Source: a virus. Taken from it: a stretch of DNA of 41,934 nucleotides. How positions within the stretch are numbered: the stretch's first letter is position 1; each line of letters opens with the position of its first letter. Under the pieces are notes generated by a model. It was not told the origin of the DNA. It ran no database searches and saw only the letters and a program-made list of their open reading frames with translations. The stretch is taken from positions 1 to 41,934 of IMG/VR virus record IMGVR_UViG_3300036466_000070; one strand, 5' to 3'. Shown one piece after another: positions 40,315 through 41,934 of this stretch. A program made the translations under genes and the position numbers.

Positions 40315-40373
40315 AGTATCTCCTATTGGTACGGGCCACAAGGACCCCCTCGCATTCCTGAAAGGTTTTAAGA

Positions 40374-40745
40374 TTAAGACTGTACCTGCACCGCCTCCAG
40401 CCCCCAAGCCTTAAACTGCTCATGCGGATTAACATCAACCGCCACCAGAATCTCCCCCGACTGTATCGCTGCCACAGCGGCCTCGGCTTGTGTGCGGTCG
40501 TACTCAGGCGGTACGTGATCTGGGTCAGGTGGTAGCGTCATGGTTGACAGGGCATCGGTGACGACTGGCTTGCAGACTGTGTGCGCTACGGCGTAATCCG
40601 TGGTGCCGTTGGTGTAGGTGGCCTGACGGAAGGTTTCGATGTCTGCGCTGGATTCGCCCATGAGGCAGGCGAGGTGATTGGCCTCGGTGAGCAGGGAGGC
40701 TGGAGCGGCTATGGTTACGCGATGTTTGTAGGCTGATATGATCAT
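40374..40745 (-). CDS. Hypothetical late protein, 123 aa
   Basis: The product has an Ala-rich N-terminal half (IAAPASLLTEANHLACLMGE) and includes DIETFRQATYTNGTTDYAVA, then PLPPDPDH and an acidic helical end. Proteins of this type accompany LamG-like and small structural genes in several phages, but I cannot name the family. It overlaps the LamG-like gene by four bases (ATGA), so the two are co-translated. Confidence 0.7.
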   Translation of the reverse strand: MIISAYKHRVTIAAPASLLTEANHLACLMGESSADIETFRQATYTNGTTDYAVAHTVCKPVVTDALSTMTLPPDPDHVPPEYDRTQAEAAVAAIQSGEILVAVDVNPHEQFKAWGLEAVQVQS

Positions 40746-41539
40746 GGCAAAGTTATTCCAGCTTTTTGGGCGAGATACTGGCGAGTAGACTGCCTTTCGG
40801 TCTCACCTAGATTCCTACCAATAAAGACAGTTCCATAATGCTTGCCATTCCATCTTTGTCCGGCAGGTAGGGCGCTTCCAACAATAATGTCATTGGTTAT
40901 TGGAATTGAACCGAAAGTTCCGGAAAGCGTAGATACGATTGCCCCGTCCTGAATGAATTCAATAGATGTCGGTGAATAGTGAATCTCAACAACCGTAGGG
41001 ACGCCACTTCCGAACGTAAAGGAACTCGTTCTATAGGGTCCATCCGAAACGCCGCTCGTGTTTCCTGTGCGAATCAGGATAAATTTGTCTGCAGATGATA
41101 GCGCATTGTCTCCGGCCTTAAATATTCCTGCTATCTTGGCGGGATCGTTTGTCGTGCATGCCACAAATACCGAAAACTCTGTCACTGTAAAGTTCGTAGT
41201 TGTATTTCTCAGAAAGTCATCAGTGCCGTCAAATTCTTCGGAACTAGTGCCTGAAGTGAGATCATAGGTTGGCCTACTTGTAGACGTGCCCTGTGACAAA
41301 TCGAGAGCATTAGGTGATTTATCTTCATTAAGCCCAACAGGATCACCGTCCGCCGTGACAGGGGTTGTGCCTGCGGCGTCTTGGTAGAGGGTGGTCAGGT
41401 CGGAGGGGTCGTACCATGCGCCTTGTTCGCCGTTGGCGAATAGGGAGAGAGGAGAAAACAGCTCAGAGCCCAACGGGCTGTTACCCCAGACCGACCTGAA
41501 CAAGCTGCCTCTCGTCCAAGGAGGATGCCATACGCTCAT
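40742..41539 (-). CDS. LamG/concanavalin-like virion-associated protein, 265 aa
   Basis: The N-terminus carries SPLSLFANGEQGAWYDPSDL and TLYQDAAGTTPVTADGDPVG, a module common in phage tail or decoration proteins. Residues about 110-250 alternate strands (FSVFVACTTND, KFILIRTGNT, VVEIHYSPTSIEFIQDGA) in the pattern of a concanavalin-like lectin fold, suggesting carbohydrate binding on the virion surface. A GGGAGGTG site precedes ATG 41539. The middle of the gene is A+T richer than the flanks. Role as a receptor-binding or decoration protein is inference. Confidence 0.75.
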   Translation of the reverse strand: MSVWHPPWTRGSLFRSVWGNSPLGSELFSPLSLFANGEQGAWYDPSDLTTLYQDAAGTTPVTADGDPVGLNEDKSPNALDLSQGTSTSRPTYDLTSGTSSEEFDGTDDFLRNTTTNFTVTEFSVFVACTTNDPAKIAGIFKAGDNALSSADKFILIRTGNTSGVSDGPYRTSSFTFGSGVPTVVEIHYSPTSIEFIQDGAIVSTLSGTFGSIPITNDIIVGSALPAGQRWNGKHYGTVFIGRNLGETERQSTRQYLAQKAGITLP

Positions 41540-41853
41540 TTAGACACCTCCCATGTACTGGCCCCTGTGCTGACGAGGCGCAATGCAGTAACAGCCCCTT
41601 CAATGGAAGCAGCGGTGAGTACCGTTACGTCGCCTTCTGGCCAATCAACCCAGATACCAGCTTCACTGTCGATAGCATCAGGATGGCTAATACTGTACTG
41701 CACCTTGGCGCTGGTCCCGGGTTGCACTACAACAATGGCGGGCTTATCGTTGATCTCAATGGACAGTGGATCAGACGTACCGTCGGTTACGGTTTCAGTG
41801 TGCCGGTAAGAGATACGTCCGGGGCTATATACTGCAATTTTCATCTTGTTCAT
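41536..41853 (-). CDS. Hypothetical late beta-rich protein, 105 aa
   Basis: The product starts MNKMKIAVYSPGRISYRHTE and is strand-rich throughout (DPLSIEINDKPAIVVVQPGT, then SAKVQYSISH), resembling small virion decoration or fibre-associated proteins. It overlaps the LamG-like gene by four bases, so the two are likely used together. A GAGG site precedes the ATG. The first 46 bases are duplicated at the left end of the contig. Confidence 0.7.
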   Translation of the reverse strand: MNKMKIAVYSPGRISYRHTETVTDGTSDPLSIEINDKPAIVVVQPGTSAKVQYSISHPDAIDSEAGIWVDWPEGDVTVLTAASIEGAVTALRLVSTGASTWEVSK

Positions 41854-41934
41854 GTGTACCTCGAAGGTTGAAGTTAAAACAGCCAGAGTACAAATTTAGG
41901 CTGTGGTGTTAGTGTCGCCCATCCCGCCGTAGGT
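41808..41934. repeat. Terminal direct repeat, right copy (contig overlap)
   Basis: Identical to bases 1-127; see that entry. It covers the 5' end and leader of the 105-aa gene, including the weak hairpin. Confidence 0.9.

Noticed and set aside
1-41934. CRISPR arrays, tRNA genes, insertion sequences, integrase or lysogeny genes
   Set aside because: No regularly spaced repeats, cloverleaf sequences, transposase motifs or recombinase/repressor motifs were seen on either strand.

Overview
This window is the essentially complete genome of a T7-like short-tailed phage (Autographiviridae-type podovirus), assembled as a circle. All supported genes lie on the minus strand, so the map reads right to left. 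Diagnostic genes are a single-subunit RNA polymerase, a family A DNA polymerase, separate primase and helicase, and a T7-type head, tail and internal-core set. The RNA polymerase gene sits next to the structural genes, not among the early genes. Together with separate primase and DnaB-like helicase and an endonuclease VII, this points to the phiKMV side of the family. No integrase, repressor, tRNA gene or DNA ligase was seen, so a lytic lifestyle is likely. The host is probably a gammaproteobacterium, judging from rrn-type boxA sequences in the early leader, but it is not determined. The first and last 127 bases are identical, which fits a circular contig with a k-mer overlap; the unique length would be 41,807 bp.

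Transcription order. The 1.5 kb non-coding region at about 38.54-40.04 kb separates the last late gene from the first early gene and probably holds the physical genome ends. Read on the minus strand it contains GC-rich inverted repeats, a phage-type promoter, a very AT-rich stretch (candidate origin), candidate sigma70 promoters, two rrn-like boxA elements each followed by a hairpin, and an attenuator-like hairpin just before the first gene. The early region (about 38.5-33.2 kb) is a run of small, mostly unrecognised genes, including a GNAT-like protein, with hairpins in the gaps. The replication region (about 33.2-23.1 kb) encodes primase, helicase, DNA polymerase, a putative ssDNA-binding protein, 5'-3' exonuclease, a nucleotidyltransferase-like protein, endonuclease VII, an HTH-phosphoesterase and a P-loop nucleotide kinase. 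It ends with RNA polymerase (20.6-23.0 kb).

The late region (20.5-0.2 kb) follows a phage promoter and encodes a gp7.3-like protein, portal, scaffold, capsid (followed by a strong terminator, as T7 gene 10 is by Tphi), adaptor, nozzle, three internal core proteins (the middle one ending in a GH73 glucosaminidase domain), tailspike, a lysis/packaging block with both terminases, and small accessory genes. Across the contig junction the late region continues with a LamG-like protein, two unknown proteins, and finally a small protein strongly resembling the Acb2 anti-CBASS cyclic-nucleotide sponge.

The most notable points are the twin promoter-boxA-hairpin modules in the early leader, the Acb2-like gene, the lack of an intact endolysin with only N-terminal endolysin-like fragments in the expected lysis slot, a u-spanin-like lipoprotein, and a short repeated intergenic element of unknown function.
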